A stretch of DNA of 64,000 bases from Lysobacteraceae bacterium (GCA_026005075.1 BPKJ01000002.1:124001-188000); one strand, 5' to 3'. Shown: positions 38,781 to 48,248, counted from the first letter of the stretch. Notes: generated by a model not told the origin, from the sequence alone. Translations and numbers: made by a program.

Positions 38781-39164
38781 TCAGGCCATGCGGTACAGGG
38801 TGGCCATGGCCATCGCCAGCAGCACGGCGAGCAGGACCAGGCGGATCCGGAGGGCGAGGTTCGCGGGGGCGGGCCGGCTGCCCGGCGCATGCAGGCGTCC
38901 GGCCGAGGGCACGTAACCGCGGTCGCGCGTGCTGGTGAACAGGCCGGCCTCGCGCAGGATCGCGGTGGCGCGGCTGATGTCCTCCGGGCGCACCAGCCAG
39001 AGCGTGGCCGGCTCCTGCGCGCCCTCGCGGTAGCTGAACGCGCGCCGGCGCTGGCCCTTGTAGGAGCGGCCGTTGCTGATCGTGGTCTGGATGCCGGCCT
39101 CGGCGAGCAGCTCGGCGACCCGTTCCACGTTCTCCAGACGCGGCGAGGAGTAGAGGGCGCGCAC
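38781..39164 (-). CDS. DUF2007 family protein with C-terminal membrane helix
   Basis: 127 residues from GTG 39164, which follows the tesB stop by 1 bp. The N-terminal DUF2007 (ferredoxin-like, PII-related) domain shows ALYSSPRLENVERVAELLAEAGI and WLVRPEDISRATAILREAG; a Pro-rich linker leads to a C-terminal transmembrane helix (about residues 104-122). Function unknown. The stop codon abuts the right end of the IS110 element, so the natural C-terminus may have been slightly longer, but the membrane helix is complete. Confidence 0.8.
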   Translation of the reverse strand: MRALYSSPRLENVERVAELLAEAGIQTTISNGRSYKGQRRRAFSYREGAQEPATLWLVRPEDISRATAILREAGLFTSTRDRGYVPSAGRLHAPGSRPAPANLALRIRLVLLAVLLAMAMATLYRMA

Positions 39165-39165
39165 C

Positions 39166-40056
39166 TCAGGTCCCCTCCTTCCCGGGCAGCACGCGAATCA
39201 GTCCCTCCTGTGCCGTCGAGGCCACCAGCCGCCCTCCCGTGTCGTAGATGCTGCCCCGGGCCAGCCCGCGCGAACCCTGCGCGCTGGGGCTGTCGCAGGC
39301 GTACAGCAGCCACTCGTCGGCCCTGCCGCGGCGATGGAACCACATGGCATGGTCGAGGCTGGCCATCTGCACGTTGGGCTGGAGGTAGGAGATCCCGTGC
39401 GGCAGGGTCGCGGTGCCGATCAGGTGGAAGTCCGAGGCGTAGGCCAGCAGCGCCGCATGCAGGCAGCGGTCGTCGCCGATGCGGTCGACCAGCCGGAACC
39501 ACACCTGCTGGTAGGGCGGGCGCTTGGTCGGCCGCAGCTCGTCGCGCGGGTACACCGGCCGGAATTCGAACGGCCCGCGCTGGGTGAGCCAGCGCTGCAT
39601 CTTGGCCGGAAGCCTGGCCAGCGTCGCGGCGTCGAGCTCGGGGGTCTCGGGCAGATCCTCGGGGCGCGGCACCTCGGGTGGGGAGAGCTGGTGCTCGGCG
39701 CCGGGCTCCTCGACGTGGAAGCTGGCGGCCATGACGAAGATCGGCTGCCCCTTCTGGATGGCGGTGACGCGTCGCACCGAGAAGCTCCCGCCGTCCCGGG
39801 TGCGCTCGACGTCGTAGACGATCGGCAGGCGGATGTCGCCGGCACGCAGGAAGTAGGCGTGCAGCGAATGCACGTGGCGCTCGGCGGGGGCCGTCTGCTG
39901 CGCGGCCGAGAGCGCCTGGCCGAGCACCTGGCCGCCGAACACGTAGCGGGTACCGATGTCGCGGCTCTGGCCACGGAACAGGTTCTCCTCGATGCGCTCC
40001 AGACGCAACAGCTCGAGCAGTTCTGCAACGATGGTCTGCACGGCAGGATTCCGCAT
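39166..40056 (-). CDS. tesB: Acyl-CoA thioesterase II
   Basis: Hydrolyses medium- to long-chain acyl-CoA with a double hot-dog fold. 296 residues (E. coli TesB 286). Landmarks are NLFRGQSRDIGTRYVFGGQVLGQAL, LHAYFLRAGD, RRVTAIQKGQPIFVMAASF and the C-terminal SLDHAMWFHR (catalytic Asp), PSAQGSRGLARGSIYD. In a two-gene unit with the DUF2007 gene. Confidence 0.94.
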   Translation of the reverse strand: MRNPAVQTIVAELLELLRLERIEENLFRGQSRDIGTRYVFGGQVLGQALSAAQQTAPAERHVHSLHAYFLRAGDIRLPIVYDVERTRDGGSFSVRRVTAIQKGQPIFVMAASFHVEEPGAEHQLSPPEVPRPEDLPETPELDAATLARLPAKMQRWLTQRGPFEFRPVYPRDELRPTKRPPYQQVWFRLVDRIGDDRCLHAALLAYASDFHLIGTATLPHGISYLQPNVQMASLDHAMWFHRRGRADEWLLYACDSPSAQGSRGLARGSIYDTGGRLVASTAQEGLIRVLPGKEGT

Positions 40057-40099
40057 GGGCCAGCGCGCCAGTATACCGGCAGGAGCGCGGCTTTCCTGC

Positions 40100-40687
40100 T
40101 CAGTGCCCCGGCGCGTCCGCGGCGGGGCGGCGCAGGCGGCTGCCCTCCAGCACCCGCTCCCAGGGGAACATGGGGCCCGGGTCGCGCTTGCGGGGGACGA
40201 GGACGGAGGGATCGTCGCTCGCTGGTACCCATTCGCGGTCGAGGTCCTCGTGGCCGGCGATCCAGGTCAGCGCGGGCAGGCGGCGCTCGAGCTCGCCGAG
40301 CAGGGCCCTCAGGGCCTCGATCTGGGCATCGGTGTAGGGCGTGTCCATCGTCGGTTGCTGCCGGGCCAGCCAGTGCGGATGGCGGCCGCGGTTGACCAGC
40401 TCGATGCCCACCGTGTCCGCGTTGTGGCCGCGCACGTGGTGGGCGATGCGGCGAATCTCCACGTACTGGTACACGGTGCCGTCGAGGTCGATGTAGAAGT
40501 GGCCGCTGTTGCCGGTTCCCGACGGGTAGAGGACGGCCTCGTTCAATCTGCGGGCGGTGGCGAGGTCGGGGGTCTCGGTGCAGTGGATCACCACGCCGCG
40601 GATCGCGTCCGCGGCGCGGACCTCCAGCCGCTGCTCCCAGGGCAGCGGCTCGGGCAGGATGGGCGGTGGCGGGAGGTCGGCGAGCAT
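40100..40687 (-). CDS. AmpD-like N-acetylmuramoyl-L-alanine amidase
   Basis: Zinc amidase of the Amidase_2 family, cleaving muropeptide amide bonds. 195 residues. Zinc ligands are suggested by VVIHCTETP (His about 35), NADTVGIELVNRGRHPHW and the late RKRDPGPMFPW; GHEDLDREW and GHFYIDLDGTVYQYV are further family motifs. No export signal is visible, which would place it in the cytoplasm like AmpD, acting on recycled anhydromuropeptides. The sequence is not a close AmpD match in the N-terminal loop, so no symbol is given. Confidence 0.87.
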   Translation of the reverse strand: MLADLPPPPILPEPLPWEQRLEVRAADAIRGVVIHCTETPDLATARRLNEAVLYPSGTGNSGHFYIDLDGTVYQYVEIRRIAHHVRGHNADTVGIELVNRGRHPHWLARQQPTMDTPYTDAQIEALRALLGELERRLPALTWIAGHEDLDREWVPASDDPSVLVPRKRDPGPMFPWERVLEGSRLRRPAADAPGH

Positions 40688-40747
40688 GTCTCCATGTTCG
40701 GCGAAGCGCGCGGGGCGGGCAATCCGCGCGGCCTGCCCGGCTGCGGC

Positions 40748-40753
40748 TACACT
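40748..40753 (+). promoter_or_regulatory. candidate -10 element for the esterase-rlmKL pair
   Basis: TACACT preceded by GGC, 32 nt before ATG 40786 in the divergent region between the amidase and esterase genes. No clear -35 box. Confidence 0.35.
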
Positions 40754-40785
40754 AGCCGGTCCGTCCAGCGCAGGGTGCCGCCGCC

Positions 40786-41301
40786 ATGCCCGGTCATGCG
40801 ATTCTCTCCCACGGACTGCACAGCAGCCCCGCCGCCACCAAGGTCTCCGCCCTCGCCCGTGTCGCCGAGCAGCTCGGCTGGACCTGCGAGCGGCCGGACT
40901 ACACGGACCTCGATGCCACCCGCGACATCGCCCGGGTGAACGACCGCCTGCAACGCCTCGTCGAGCGTTGCCGGCAGGCGCCCCGGCCGCTGGTGCTCGC
41001 GGGCAGCAGCATGGGTGCCTACATCTCGGCCCTGGCCAGCCTCGAGGTGCCCTGCGCCGGGCTGTTCCTGATCGCCCCGCCGGTGCATCTGGAGGGCTAT
41101 CCCCGGTTGCTCCGCGCCGCCGTGGTGCCGACCGTGATCGTGCACGGCTGGAACGACGAGATCTGCCCGGTCGGCGACGTCATCCGCTGGGCCCAGCGCC
41201 GTCACGACCGCCTGCTGGTGGTGGACGACGGCCATCGGCTGGAGGGCCACGTCGAGTTCTGCGCCGAGACCTTCGGCCGGTTCCTGGCTGGTCTTGCGTG
41301 A
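40786..41301 (+). CDS. YqiA-like alpha/beta-hydrolase (esterase)
   Basis: 171-residue cytoplasmic serine hydrolase of the YqiA/UPF0227-type. The nucleophile elbow is LAGSSMGAY, the acid lies in VHGWNDEICP and the His in VDDGHRLEGH; the start HAILSHGLHSSP carries the oxyanion-hole motif. Substrate unknown. Its stop overlaps the rlmKL GTG (GTGA, 41298-41301), so the two genes are coupled. Confidence 0.88.
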   Translation: MPGHAILSHGLHSSPAATKVSALARVAEQLGWTCERPDYTDLDATRDIARVNDRLQRLVERCRQAPRPLVLAGSSMGAYISALASLEVPCAGLFLIAPPVHLEGYPRLLRAAVVPTVIVHGWNDEICPVGDVIRWAQRRHDRLLVVDDGHRLEGHVEFCAETFGRFLAGLA

Positions 41302-43448
41302 GGTTCTTCGCGTCCTGCCCCCGGAGTCTGGAAGACCTGCTGGCCGAGGAGCTGCGGCAGCTCGGGATCGAGGATCCCCACCCCACCGCCGCGGGCGTCG
41401 CCTTCGAGGCCACGATCGAGGCGGCGCTGCCGGTGCTGATGCACAGCCGTCTCGCCAGCCGGCTGCTGTTGCAGCTGGCGGCCTTCGATTGCGAGGACGA
41501 GGCAGCGCTGTACCGGGGCGTCGAGGGGATCGACTGGACCCGGCACCTCAGGCCCGGGCAGACCCTGCTCCTCCATGCCCATGGGCGTTCGGGCTCGCTG
41601 CGGCACAGCGGCTTTGCGGCACAAAGGGCCAAGGATGCCATCGTCGATCGGCTGCGGCGGGAGTACGGTGAGCGTCCGAACGTCGAGCGGGAGGATCCGG
41701 ACCTGCGCCTCGACCTCCTGCTGCGCCGCGGGCGCGCGGTGCTTTCCATCGACCTTGGCGGGCCCCTGCACCGGCGCGGCTGGCGCCAGGGGCAGGGGGA
41801 TGCCCCGCTGAAGGAGAACCTCGCCGCCGCCATGCTGCTGCGCGGTGGCTGGCCCGAACTGGCGCGCGCGGGCGGCGGGCTGTTCGATCCGATGTGCGGC
41901 AGCGGCACGCTGCTGATCGAGGCGGCCTGCATGGCGGCCGAGGTCGCGCCGGGCCTGGGGCGCTGGGGGACGCGTCCGCCCACCGGATGGGCCGGCTTTC
42001 CGCAGCGGGAGTGGGAGGCGCTGCGCGTGGCCTGCGAGCACCGCGCCACACAGGGGCGGCAGCGCCTGCAGCCCGTGCTGCTCGGTTGCGATGCCGATGC
42101 CGCCGTGCTGGAGGCAGCGCGCCGGAACGCCCGCGCCGCCGGGGTCGAGGCGGCGATCCGTCTGGTCCAGGCGCCGCTGGATGCCGCCCCCACGCCGGCC
42201 GCTGACGAAGGTCTGGTGGCCTGCAACCCGCCCTGGGATCGCCGCCTCGAGGCGGATGCCGCGCTCTACCGCGCCCTGGGGGACTGCCTGCGTGCACGGG
42301 TGCCCGGTTGGCGTGCGGTGCTGCTGTGCGGGGACGAGGACCTTGCCCGGGCCACCGGCTTGCGCGCACGCAAGACCTGGCGCCTGGCCAGCGGGCCGCA
42401 GGAGGCCTTGCTGCTGCGCTGCGAGTCCGTGGTCGAAGGCCCGGAGGCGCCCCGGGTGCCGCGGCCGTGGTCGGCATCGGCGCAGATGCTGGCCAACCGC
42501 CTGCGGCGGAACCTGCGGGTGCTGCGGCGCTGGCGCGAGCGGGAGGGGGTGAGCTGCTACCGCGTCTACGACGCCGACCTGCCCGAGTATGCGGCGGCGA
42601 TCGATGTCTACGTCGATGCCGACCGCGGCGATCGCTACCTGCACGTGCAGGAATATGCCGCACCCGCGAGCATCCCCGAGGCGACCGCGCGACGCCGTCT
42701 CGGCGAGCTCCTGCGCGTGGCCGGCGAGGTGCTCGAGGTGCCGCGGCCGCGGATGGCGATCAAGAGGCGCGTGCGCGGCAAGGGTGGACGCAAGTACGGC
42801 CTGCTCGACCACAGGGGGGTGTCGTTCATGGTCGAGGAGGGCGGCCTGCGCTTCGAGGTGAACCTGTTCGATCATCTCGACACCGGCCTGTTTCTCGACC
42901 ACCGTCCGGTGCGGGCCGCCCTAAGGACGATGGCGGCCGGGCTCGATGTGCTCAACCTGTTCTGCTACACGGCCAGCGCGAGCGTCCACATGGCCGCGGG
43001 TGGAGCGCGCAGCACCACCAGTGTCGACCTGTCCGCGACCTACCTCGAATGGGCCGGGCGCAACCTCGCCGCCAACGGTTTCCGCGGTGCGGCCCACCGC
43101 CTGGTCCAGGCGGACGTGCTGCCGTGGCTGGAGGCCGAGCGCCGGACCTGGGGGCTGATCTTCTGCGACCCCCCGACCTTCTCGAACTCGGCTCGCGCGG
43201 CCGGGGACTTCGACGTCCAGCGCGATCACGTGCGGCTGATCCGCGCCTGCGTCGAGCGTCTCGAGCCGGGCGGGGTGCTGGTGTTCTCCAACAACTACCG
43301 GCGCTTCCGGCTGGACCAGGACGCTCTTGCCGGGCTGCAGGTCGAGCCCTGGAGTCCCGCGCGCAGCCTGCCGCCCGACTTCGCCCGCGACCCGCGCATC
43401 CACCGTGTCTGGAGCGTGCGCCGGGCGCCGGTCGGGCGCGGGTCCTGA
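41298..43448 (+). CDS. rlmL: RlmKL, bifunctional 23S rRNA m2G2445/m7G2069 methyltransferase
   Basis: Methylates two guanines of 23S rRNA during 50S assembly. 716 residues (E. coli 702) from GTG 41298. A THUMP domain (about residues 40-155; LRHSGFAAQRAKDAI) precedes the RlmL methyltransferase (about 170-390) with FDPMCGSGTLLIEAA and ACNPPWDRRL. The C-terminal RlmK methyltransferase (about 490-716) has VLNLFCYTASASVHMAAGGA, FCDPPTFSNS and LVFSNNYRRFRL. Both catalytic motifs are intact. Confidence 0.95.
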   Translation: MRFFASCPRSLEDLLAEELRQLGIEDPHPTAAGVAFEATIEAALPVLMHSRLASRLLLQLAAFDCEDEAALYRGVEGIDWTRHLRPGQTLLLHAHGRSGSLRHSGFAAQRAKDAIVDRLRREYGERPNVEREDPDLRLDLLLRRGRAVLSIDLGGPLHRRGWRQGQGDAPLKENLAAAMLLRGGWPELARAGGGLFDPMCGSGTLLIEAACMAAEVAPGLGRWGTRPPTGWAGFPQREWEALRVACEHRATQGRQRLQPVLLGCDADAAVLEAARRNARAAGVEAAIRLVQAPLDAAPTPAADEGLVACNPPWDRRLEADAALYRALGDCLRARVPGWRAVLLCGDEDLARATGLRARKTWRLASGPQEALLLRCESVVEGPEAPRVPRPWSASAQMLANRLRRNLRVLRRWREREGVSCYRVYDADLPEYAAAIDVYVDADRGDRYLHVQEYAAPASIPEATARRRLGELLRVAGEVLEVPRPRMAIKRRVRGKGGRKYGLLDHRGVSFMVEEGGLRFEVNLFDHLDTGLFLDHRPVRAALRTMAAGLDVLNLFCYTASASVHMAAGGARSTTSVDLSATYLEWAGRNLAANGFRGAAHRLVQADVLPWLEAERRTWGLIFCDPPTFSNSARAAGDFDVQRDHVRLIRACVERLEPGGVLVFSNNYRRFRLDQDALAGLQVEPWSPARSLPPDFARDPRIHRVWSVRRAPVGRGS

Positions 43449-43605
43449 GCCGGCTTCGGCCCCGTCCGGTGCCGGCCATCGCCCCTTGCCTATTGACCTT
43501 GCCGGCCGTGGCCGCAATCCTGCCCGCTGCCGGGGCCCGGTCGGGGCGCGGAAGATGCCGCGTCGGCGCGGGACGGCGAGGGCTTCATCATGGAGACGAG
43601 GGCCG

Positions 43606-44256
43606 ATGACGGTCAGGAAGACGGCCGAGGAGAGCGTGTTGCAGAAGGCCCCGGAGCACTGGACCTTTTTCCGCCAGTGGCTGCGCAGCCCGCTGTCGAT
43701 CGCCGCCATATCGCCCTCCAGCCAGCACCTCGCGCGCTGCATGCTGGCCGAGCTGCCACCGGATGCGCGGCGGGTGATCGAGCTCGGAGGCGGCACCGGC
43801 GTGTTCACCGCGGCGCTGCTCCAGCATGGCATCGCGCCCGAGGATCTGCTCGTGCTCGAGCTCAATCCGGAGCTGCATCGCCATCTCGCCGCCCGCTTTC
43901 CGCAGCTGCAGGTGGTCTGCGCCGACGCCCGCGAACTGCCACGGATCGTCGCACAGACCGGCTTCGCGGACGGTCGGCCCGCGGATGCGGTGCTCTCCGG
44001 TCTTGGCTTGCTGTCGATGGGGCGGGACACCCAGTGCGCCATCCTGAAGGCCGCCTTCGCGGTGCTGGCTCCGCACGGCCGCATGGTGCAGTTCACCTAC
44101 GGTCCGACCTGCCCGGTCCGTGCGGAGGTGCTGGAAGAACTCGGCCTTGAGGCGCGCCGGGGGCAGGTGACCTGGCGCAACGTTCCGCCGGCTGCGGTCT
44201 GGGTCTTCACGCGCAAGGGCGAAGGCAGGGCGGCACGGCCGCCGGCCGAGGGCTGA
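43606..44256 (+). CDS. PmtA-like phospholipid N-methyltransferase
   Basis: SAM-dependent methyltransferase predicted to methylate phosphatidylethanolamine. 216 residues from ATG 43606. The N-terminal amphipathic region (APEHWTFFRQWLRSPLSIAAISPSS) matches the membrane-docking start of bacterial PmtA; motif I is VIELGGGTGVFTAALL, then VLELNPELHRHL, ADARELPRI and VLSGLGLLSM. It stands alone. In many bacteria PmtA makes phosphatidylcholine; some relatives stop at mono- or dimethyl-PE, so the end product cannot be fixed. Confidence 0.85.
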   Translation: MTVRKTAEESVLQKAPEHWTFFRQWLRSPLSIAAISPSSQHLARCMLAELPPDARRVIELGGGTGVFTAALLQHGIAPEDLLVLELNPELHRHLAARFPQLQVVCADARELPRIVAQTGFADGRPADAVLSGLGLLSMGRDTQCAILKAAFAVLAPHGRMVQFTYGPTCPVRAEVLEELGLEARRGQVTWRNVPPAAVWVFTRKGEGRAARPPAEG

Positions 44257-44265
44257 ACCCGCGGC

Positions 44266-45558
44266 TCACTCCGGCTGGTCGCTGCGGCGCACCTGGTTGC
44301 GGCCGCCGGCCTTGGCGAGGTAGAGCAGGCGGTCGGCCTCGGTCAGCATGGCGTCGAGGCTCTCCAATCGCTCCACGCAGACCCCGATGCTCACCGTGAT
44401 CGGGATGCGCTGCTCGTTGAAGCGGACGTCCAGGCCTTCGATGCGGGCGCGCAGGCCCTCGAAGAAGTATTCCGCCTCGGTCGGGCCGAGGTCCACGGCG
44501 AGCAGGGCGAACTCCTCGCCGCCGAAGCGGGCCACCAGGTCCCGGGGGCGGACGAAGCGGGCCAGGGTCTGGGCCACCGCCTTGAGGGCGACGTCACCGC
44601 CGTCATGGCCGAAGGTGTCGTTCACCTTCTTGAAGAAGTCGATGTCGAGCATGGCCACGCAGACACGCCGACGCTCGCGCTGCGCCGCATCGAAGAGCTC
44701 CGCGCCGCGGGCGAAGAAGTGGCGGCGGTTGGCCAGTCCGGTGAGGAAGTCCTTGGTCGCGAGGTCCTGCAGGGATCCGATCAGCTCGAGGTTCTCGACG
44801 TTCTGCGAGACCCGGCAGAAGAACTCCTCGCGGGAGAAGGGCTTGTGCAGGAAGTCGTTGGCGCCGTTCTTGAGGAACTGGGCGACGAGGGTGCTCTTCC
44901 CCGCCCCGGAGACGCCGATCACCGAAACGCTGTCGCGCGGATGCCTTGCGCGCAGACGGCGGGTGAACTCCACCCCGTCCATGCCCGGCATCTCCTGGTC
45001 GGTGATCACCAGCCGGATGCTGGGGTCCCGCTCCAGCAGGCTTAGACCCGCCTCGCCGCTCTCGGCCTCGGCGACGCGGAATCCGTAGAGCTTGAGCAGC
45101 GAGGCGGCATGCATCCGCGCGCTGGCCGCATCGTCCACCACCAGCGCGGTGATCCGGCGGTTGCGCTCCAGGCGCCGTACCAGCCAGACCACGTACTCGA
45201 CCGCCCCCGGCGTGTTCTTGACCACGTAGTCCACGATCGGCCGCTGCAGCAGGCGCTCGCGCAGACCCTCGTCCAGCATCCCGGTGACGATGACCGTGGG
45301 CAGCTGCCGGGACAGGAAGAAGTCGACGATGCTCTCCTGGTCGCCATCGGCGAGCACGAGGCCGGTCAGGACGAGGTCGACGGAGCCTTCGCGTTCCAGC
45401 GTCGCGGCGGCGTCGGCAAGGCTGTAGGCATGCAGCACCTGCACATCCAGCCTTTCCGCGATCGCGGCGGCGACCAGCTGGTGGAACAGCTTGGCGTTCT
45501 CCACCAGCAGGACGCGCGCCGGTCGCGCCGGCGATTCCCCAAGGTCGGCGGCGTTCAT
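44266..45558 (-). CDS. two-receiver GGDEF diguanylate cyclase
   Basis: Response regulator making c-di-GMP. 430 residues from ATG 45558. REC1 (about 15-130) has lost its phosphoacceptor: the position expected to be Asp is Gly66 in VLTGLVLADGD, although the Lys in VVKNTPG (Lys114) remains. REC2 (about 136-255) is complete: VVDDA (Asp142-143), phosphoacceptor Asp187 in ITDQEMPGMDG and Lys239 in LHKPFS. The GGDEF domain (about 265-430) has GGEEF at 346-350 with an RPRD inhibitory site at 337-340, so product feedback is likely. Downstream of kbl with an 79-bp gap; no histidine kinase is adjacent. Confidence 0.93.
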   Translation of the reverse strand: MNAADLGESPARPARVLLVENAKLFHQLVAAAIAERLDVQVLHAYSLADAAATLEREGSVDLVLTGLVLADGDQESIVDFFLSRQLPTVIVTGMLDEGLRERLLQRPIVDYVVKNTPGAVEYVVWLVRRLERNRRITALVVDDAASARMHAASLLKLYGFRVAEAESGEAGLSLLERDPSIRLVITDQEMPGMDGVEFTRRLRARHPRDSVSVIGVSGAGKSTLVAQFLKNGANDFLHKPFSREEFFCRVSQNVENLELIGSLQDLATKDFLTGLANRRHFFARGAELFDAAQRERRRVCVAMLDIDFFKKVNDTFGHDGGDVALKAVAQTLARFVRPRDLVARFGGEEFALLAVDLGPTEAEYFFEGLRARIEGLDVRFNEQRIPITVSIGVCVERLESLDAMLTEADRLLYLAKAGGRNQVRRSDQPE

Positions 45559-45637
45559 GGGCGCATCCACCCTCCACGTTGCCGGCACCGGCCGGTTGCC
45601 TGCATCTTCCCGGCCCGGGCGGCGGCTTGCAAGCCGG

Positions 45638-46831
45638 TCAGGGAAGCACGCCGAGCTCGTGGCCGATCCGCACGAAGGCATCGATCGCGCGATCCAGATG
45701 CGCCTGGGTGTGCGCCGCGCTCATCTGGGTGCGGATCCGCGCCTGCCCCTTGGGCACGACGGGGTAGAAGAACCCGATCGCGTAGATGCCTTCCTCGAGC
45801 AGCCGCTCGGCGAAGCGTTGCGCCAGCGGGGCCTCGTAGAGCATCACCGGCACGATCGGGTGCTCGCCGGGCTTGATGTCGAAGCCGGCCTCGCTCATGC
45901 GCCGGCGGAAGTAGGCCGTGTTCTCGCGCAGCCGCGCGCGCAGGGCATCGGCCTCGTCGATCATCTCGAACACGCGGATGCCGGCCGCCACCACGTGGGG
46001 CGGCAGCGAGTTGGAGAAAAGGTACGGCCGCGAACGCTGGCGCAGCATCTCGATCAGCTCGGCGCGACCGGTGGTGAAGCCGCCCAGCGCGCCGCCCAGC
46101 GCCTTGCCCAGCGTGCCGGTGATGAGGTCGATGCGGTCGAGGACCCCATGCACCTCCGCCGAGCCGCGCCCGCGGGCGCCGAGAAAGCCGGTGGCGTGGC
46201 ATTCGTCGATGTGGACGAGGGCGTCGTAGCGCTCCGCGAGGCGGGTGATCGCGTCGAGCGGGGCGATGAAGCCGTCCATCGAGAACACGCCGTCGGTGGT
46301 GATGAGGATGTCGCGTGCGCCGTCGGTCCGGGCCTGATCGAGCTGGCGCTCGAGGTCGGTCATGTCGCAGTTGGCGTAGCGGTAGCGGCGCGCCTTGCAC
46401 AGGCGCACGCCGTCGATGATCGAGGCGTGGTTGAGCGCGTCGGAGACGATGGCGTCCTGCTCGCCGAGCAACGGTTCGAACAGCCCGCCGTTGGCGTCGA
46501 AGCAGGCGGCATACAGGATCGTGTCCTGGGTCCCGAAGAAACCGGCGATGCGCTCCTCGAGCTGCTTGTGCAGGTCCTGGGTCCCGCAGATGAAGCGCAC
46601 GCTGGCCATGCCGAAACCGTGGCTGTCCAGGGCACGCCTCGCCGCCGCGATGACCTCCGGATGGTCAGCAAGGCCGAGGTAGTTGTTGGCGCAGAAGTTG
46701 AGCACACGGCGGCCATCGGCGAGCGTGATCTCCGCCGACTGCGGCGAGGTGATGATCCGTTCGCGCTTGAACAGGCCCTGGCTGCGGATCTGTTCGAGCT
46801 CGTCGGCGATGCGCTGGAGGATGGCGGGCAT
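45638..46831 (-). CDS. kbl: 2-amino-3-ketobutyrate CoA ligase (glycine C-acetyltransferase)
   Basis: PLP enzyme splitting 2-amino-3-oxobutyrate with CoA into glycine and acetyl-CoA in threonine breakdown. 397 residues from ATG 46831 with GGAG upstream (E. coli Kbl 398). Landmarks: [45 protein letters not shown], and the PLP Lys in [15 protein letters not shown]. The usual partner tdh (threonine dehydrogenase) is not adjacent. Divergent from folC. Confidence 0.95.
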   Translation of the reverse strand: MPAILQRIADELEQIRSQGLFKRERIITSPQSAEITLADGRRVLNFCANNYLGLADHPEVIAAARRALDSHGFGMASVRFICGTQDLHKQLEERIAGFFGTQDTILYAACFDANGGLFEPLLGEQDAIVSDALNHASIIDGVRLCKARRYRYANCDMTDLERQLDQARTDGARDILITTDGVFSMDGFIAPLDAITRLAERYDALVHIDECHATGFLGARGRGSAEVHGVLDRIDLITGTLGKALGGALGGFTTGRAELIEMLRQRSRPYLFSNSLPPHVVAAGIRVFEMIDEADALRARLRENTAYFRRRMSEAGFDIKPGEHPIVPVMLYEAPLAQRFAERLLEEGIYAIGFFYPVVPKGQARIRTQMSAAHTQAHLDRAIDAFVRIGHELGVLP

Positions 46832-46917
46832 GGTGATCTCCACGAAAAGGGGTCGGCAGATTGTGCCGGAACGGCCCGCGATCGGCCCTATACTGCCGCG
46901 GTTTCCGGAGCTTCCCC

Positions 46918-48190
46918 ATGTCCGCGCCCCGTACCCTCCAGCAGTGGCTGGACTACCAGCAAGGCACCCATCCCGACGCCATCGCGCTCGGACTCGACCG
47001 GGTCCGGGAGCTGGCGAGGCGTCTGGACTGCCTGCGGCCTGCGTCGCGGGTGCTGAGCGTGGCGGGCACCAACGGCAAGGGTTCGACCGTGGCCTTCGCC
47101 GAAAGCCTTGCGCGTGCCGCCGGGCTGCGGGTCGGCTGCTACACCTCGCCGCACCTGCTCCGCTACAACGAACGCATACGCATCGACGGGCTCGAGGTGT
47201 CCGACGAGGCCCTGTGCCGTGCCTTCGAGGCGATCGAGGCGGTGCGCGGCGAGGTGCCGCTGACCTACTTCGAGTGGGGCACGCTGGCGGCGCTGCGCCT
47301 CCTCGGCGAGGCCCGGCTGGACCTCGCGGTCCTCGAGGTCGGCATGGGCGGGCGTCTGGATGCGGTCAACGTGGTGGATGCGGACTGCTGCGGTGATCAC
47401 CACCGTCGCGCTGGACCATACCGAGTTCCTTGGCCGGGACCGCGAGGCGATCGGGCGCGAGAAGGCCGGCATCCTGCGTCGCGACCGGCCGCTGGTGCTG
47501 GGCGAGCTCGACCCTCCCGACAGCGTCCTCCAAGCCGCGGCCCGGGGCGGGGCCCGGGTTCTGCGCAGGGGGCGGGATTTTCACGCCGAGGACCGCCCCG
47601 GCGGTTGGCGCTACCGCGACCGCGAGGGCGCGATGGAACTGCCGCCGCTGCCGCTGGCGGCGCCCTGCCAGCCGGCCAACGCCGCCACCGCCATCGCCGC
47701 CCTGCGCGCGCTGCTGCCGCTCGACGAGGCCAGCATCCGCCGCGGGCTGGCCGAGGTCCGCATCCCGGGCCGGATGCAGCGGCTTCCGGGGCCGACGGAA
47801 ATCGTGCTGGACGTTGCCCACAACCCGCAGGCCGCGCAGATGCTGGCCCGCGGGCTGGCCGCGCGGCGGCCGGCGGGCTCGACGCTGGCGGTGTTCGCCG
47901 CGCTGGCGGACAAGGACGCGGCCGCCCTCGTCGGGCCGCTGATGGGGGTCGTGGACGCCTGGCACCTCGCCGGGCTGGAGGGGGTCGGTGCACGCGCGCA
48001 GCCGGTCGAGGGGCTGTGGCCCCGCATTGCGGGGCTGCTCGCCCGCGTCCCTTGCCAGCGCCATGCCACCGTCGTCGAGGCCCTGCGCGCCGCGCGCGCC
48101 GATGCCCTGCCGGGCGACCGCATCGTGGTCTTCGGCTCCTTCCATACCGTGGCCCAGGCCCTGGCCGAGCTGCAAGCGGCGCGGGACTGA
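46918..48190 (+). CDS. folC: FolC, folylpolyglutamate/dihydrofolate synthase, with one-base frameshift
   Basis: Makes dihydrofolate and adds glutamates to folates. ATG 46918 with GGAG upstream. The first frame covers residues 1-156 with the P-loop [14 protein letters not shown] and [16 protein letters not shown]; the next frame (to 48190) carries [35 protein letters not shown] and the C-terminus [10 protein letters not shown]. The switch is at about 47386, where removing one T after GAC gives an unbroken protein of about 423 residues. All catalytic motifs are present across the two frames. FolC is normally needed, so an error in the sequence is more likely than a dead gene. Order folC-dedD-cvpA-purF is as in E. 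coli. Confidence 0.9.
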
Positions 48191-48242
48191 ACGCAGGGCA
48201 GAGCAGGGCGGCGCGGCGGCCGGGCAGGGTCCGGCGAGCCGC

Positions 48243-48248
48243 TATAAT
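48243..48248 (+). promoter_or_regulatory. candidate -10 element for dedD-cvpA-purF
   Basis: A perfect TATAAT 33 nt before the dedD ATG in an otherwise GC-rich 91-bp gap. No good -35 match is seen at the usual spacing. Confidence 0.4.

Noticed and set aside
44870-44930. P-loop-like GAGKST in the GGDEF protein
   Set aside because: It falls in strand 4 to helix 4 of the second receiver domain where a Ser/Thr is expected; no other ATPase motifs are present.
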